Assembly (NCBI RefSeq): GCF_002101735.1
Contig: NZ_LQPE01000076.1
Span: forward strand, 1-64,000
Length of the DNA stretch: 64,000 nucleotides
Reading direction: 5' to 3'
From: Mycobacterium kyorinense
Lineage (GTDB): Bacteria > Actinomycetota > Actinomycetes > Mycobacteriales > Mycobacteriaceae
Position 1 is the first letter of the stretch. The number at the start of each line of letters is the position of its first letter. The notes beneath the pieces were generated by a model. The model saw only the letters and a program-made list of their open reading frames with translations, was not told where the DNA came from and ran no database searches. Shown one piece after another: positions 62,452 through 64,000 of this stretch. Made by a program: the position numbers and the translations under genes.

Positions 62452-63711
62452 TTAGTCGGTCAGCATCCGCCGCAGCATGTGCATCGCCACCGTCGTCGAG
62501 CGCTCGCGAATGTCGGCGCGATTACCGGGCAACCGGATGGTCCGGGTCATCGACCTTCCGTCGGCCAGCGCCACCGTGAAGCACACCGTGCCAACTGGCT
62601 TGTCCTCGGTTCCCCCACCGGGCCCGGCGATCCCGGTGATCGCTACTGCGGTGTCGGCGTCGAAGCGGCGCAACGCGCCCGCCGCCATCGCCTCGGCCAC
62701 CGGTTCTGACACCGCCCCGTGGGTCTCGATCAACGCCGAATCCACATCCAGCAGTTGGATTTTCGCCTCGTTGGCATAGGCAACCACTCCCCCGGCGACG
62801 TAGTCCGACGAACCGGGCCGATCGGTCAGCCGCGCCGCCAATAGCCCGGCGGTGCATGACTCTGCCGTTGCGATCCGGCGGCCGGTCAAGAGCTGCGCCA
62901 CCTGATCGTCCACACTCGAGCCGTCGACGGAAAAGACGTGCTCCCCGTGCTTTTCGCGCAGCAACTCGACCAGTTGCCGGTACACGTCGGCGGCGTCGGG
63001 CTCATAGCGGGTGACCATCTCGACTTCCCCGCGCCGCAAGCAGGTGGTGATCTCCAGCGACTCGAAACCAGGCAGGCGTTCCTCGGCGTCGCGCAAACTG
63101 TCGGCCAGCCCGGACTCCGGTAGCCCGAACATCCGCACGGTGTCCTGGCGATACACGGTCCGCCCGGCAATCGCGTCCTGGACAGCGGGCGTCTGCACCG
63201 CGGTGCGCCACATCGGCTGCAGCTCGCGCGGCGGTCCGGGCAGCACCACCACGGTCGGCGTGCCGGGCACGACGACGCCCGGCGCTGTTCCCACCGGGTC
63301 GAGGACCACCGCCCCGGCCGGCACCATCGCCTGCTTACGGTTGGCGGCCCGCACGGCGTCGAAGTCGCCGCCGATGCGCGCCATCAGCGACTTGAGGATC
63401 GCCGCGATCTTGCCTTCCAGCTCGGCGTCCAACTCCAGCTCCCGCTCGCAGAACTGCGCCACGACCGCGACCGTCATGTCGTCGGCCGTCGGGCCCAGCC
63501 CACCGCTGGTGATGATCAGGTCCACACCTTGATCGGCCATGAACCTCAGCTGCGCCTCGATGTCGCCCGCCCGGTCGCCGCAGATCGTGATGTGCGCGAG
63601 CTCGACCCCCAGCTCCAGCAGCCGATCGGCGAGCCACGGCCCGTTGCGGTCGGCGACTCGCCCCGTCAACACCTCGGTCCCGGTGACAACAATGCCCGCG
63701 CGTGCGCTCAC
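62452..63711 (-). CDS. cinA: CinA, competence/damage-inducible protein (nicotinamide-nucleotide amidase type)
   Basis: 419 residues from the GTG at 63711 ([19 protein letters not shown]), as in M. tuberculosis Rv1901. The N-terminal MoCF-like domain (1-170, [30 protein letters not shown]) has NMN/ADP-ribose-related pyrophosphatase activity in relatives. The C-terminal CinA domain (about 265-415, [56 protein letters not shown]) is the nicotinamide-nucleotide deamidase for pyridine nucleotide recycling. Intact. It ends right at the island edge. Divergent from the macro-domain gene (18 bases apart). Confidence 0.93.
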   Translation of the reverse strand: MSARAGIVVTGTEVLTGRVADRNGPWLADRLLELGVELAHITICGDRAGDIEAQLRFMADQGVDLIITSGGLGPTADDMTVAVVAQFCERELELDAELEGKIAAILKSLMARIGGDFDAVRAANRKQAMVPAGAVVLDPVGTAPGVVVPGTPTVVVLPGPPRELQPMWRTAVQTPAVQDAIAGRTVYRQDTVRMFGLPESGLADSLRDAEERLPGFESLEITTCLRRGEVEMVTRYEPDAADVYRQLVELLREKHGEHVFSVDGSSVDDQVAQLLTGRRIATAESCTAGLLAARLTDRPGSSDYVAGGVVAYANEAKIQLLDVDSALIETHGAVSEPVAEAMAAGALRRFDADTAVAITGIAGPGGGTEDKPVGTVCFTVALADGRSMTRTIRLPGNRADIRERSTTVAMHMLRRMLTD

Positions 63712-63729
63712 TGGTACGACACTAAGGTC

Positions 63730-64000
63730 ATGATCGAAATCGAAGTGCTTCAGGCCGACGTCACCAAGCTCGAGGTCGACGCGATCACCAACGCGGCCAA
63801 CACCGAACTCAAGCACGGCGGCGGCGTCGCCAAGGCCATCTCTCGCGCCGGCGGCCCACAAGTGCAGCGGGAATCCAACGAAAAGGCGCCGATCGGGCTC
63901 GGCGAAGCCGTCGAGACCACGGCCGGCGACATGCCCGCCCGCTATGTGATCCACGCGGCCACGATGGAACTCGGCGGCCCGACGTCGGCCGAAATCATCG
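63730..64000 (+). CDS. Macro-domain protein (partial, runs off the window)
   Basis: First 90 residues of a plus-strand gene: [19 protein letters not shown] followed by [23 protein letters not shown], the ADP-ribose-binding loop of macro domains. The family removes or binds ADP-ribose and O-acetyl-ADP-ribose. M. tuberculosis Rv1899c (LppD) in the same neighbourhood is macro-containing, so this is probably its counterpart. There is no signal at this start. The C-terminal part is outside the window. Confidence 0.9.
   Translation, partial: MIEIEVLQADVTKLEVDAITNAANTELKHGGGVAKAISRAGGPQVQRESNEKAPIGLGEAVETTAGDMPARYVIHAATMELGGPTSAEII

Overview
The window comes from a high-G+C actinobacterium and almost certainly from the genus Mycobacterium, probably a slow grower. 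The evidence is a furA-katG pair, a two-domain isocitrate lyase (ICL2 type), FAAL-type acyl-AMP ligase, F420-type LLM oxidoreductase, DUF732 proteins, a 13E12-type HNH element, and partial gene order matching M. tuberculosis Rv1899c-Rv1916 (inverted): ICL2, furA, katG, Rv1904-like STAS, Rv1906c-like, nanT, lipJ, cinA, lppD-like macro domain.

Layout. 1-4498: the right part of a Tn7-like transposon (tniQ, tnsC/tniB, tnsB, tnsA, all on the minus strand), with a TGT-type end carrying three TnsB-site-like repeats. Its ATPase ORF has no Walker A loop, so the element looks crippled. 5.1-14.8 kb: LGFP lipoprotein, BcpB-type peroxiredoxin fused tail-to-tail with a truncated cellulose-binding module gene, MazEF, PNPOx-like protein, LCP cell-wall ligase, lytic transglycosylase lipoprotein, a secreted DUF2961/GH172 protein, hydrolase and ANTAR protein. 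15-30 kb: metabolic and regulatory genes (ALDH, LacI regulator, glycosyltransferase, TenA, FAD oxidase, ECF sigma factor with RibD-like reductase, FAAL, methyltransferase, AraC regulator, membrane proteins, MDR reductase). 30-41 kb: isocitrate lyase 2, LLM enzyme, SRPBCC protein, repetitive Gly-rich lipoprotein, then a patch of rearranged genes (a MocR regulator without its PLP core, an SDR-HD fusion), GlxA-type regulator, SGNH hydrolase and acyltransferase.

41-56.7 kb: furA-katG with a clear terminator, STAS protein, Rv1906c-like secreted protein, hydrolases, acyl-CoA dehydrogenase, Rieske protein, a secreted DUF4185/GH183-type protein, amidohydrolase, nanT-like MFS transporter and lipJ. lipJ is cut inside its adenylate cyclase domain at about 56670. 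From there to about 62450 lies an island of small secreted and ESX-like proteins, two DUF732 proteins, a PknH-sensor-like lipoprotein and a decayed 13E12 HNH gene. cinA and a partial macro-domain gene close the window.

Themes. (1) Oxidative stress: BcpB and FurA/KatG. (2) Envelope work: LCP, transglycosylase, and secreted members of two families (GH172 and GH183) that include D-arabinan-degrading enzymes. (3) Recurrent in-frame gene rearrangements: tniB, bcpB/CBM2, mocR, SDR-HD and lipJ all have joints that keep an open frame, and the 13E12 gene has a compensated double frameshift. I saw no tRNA, rRNA or CRISPR array.
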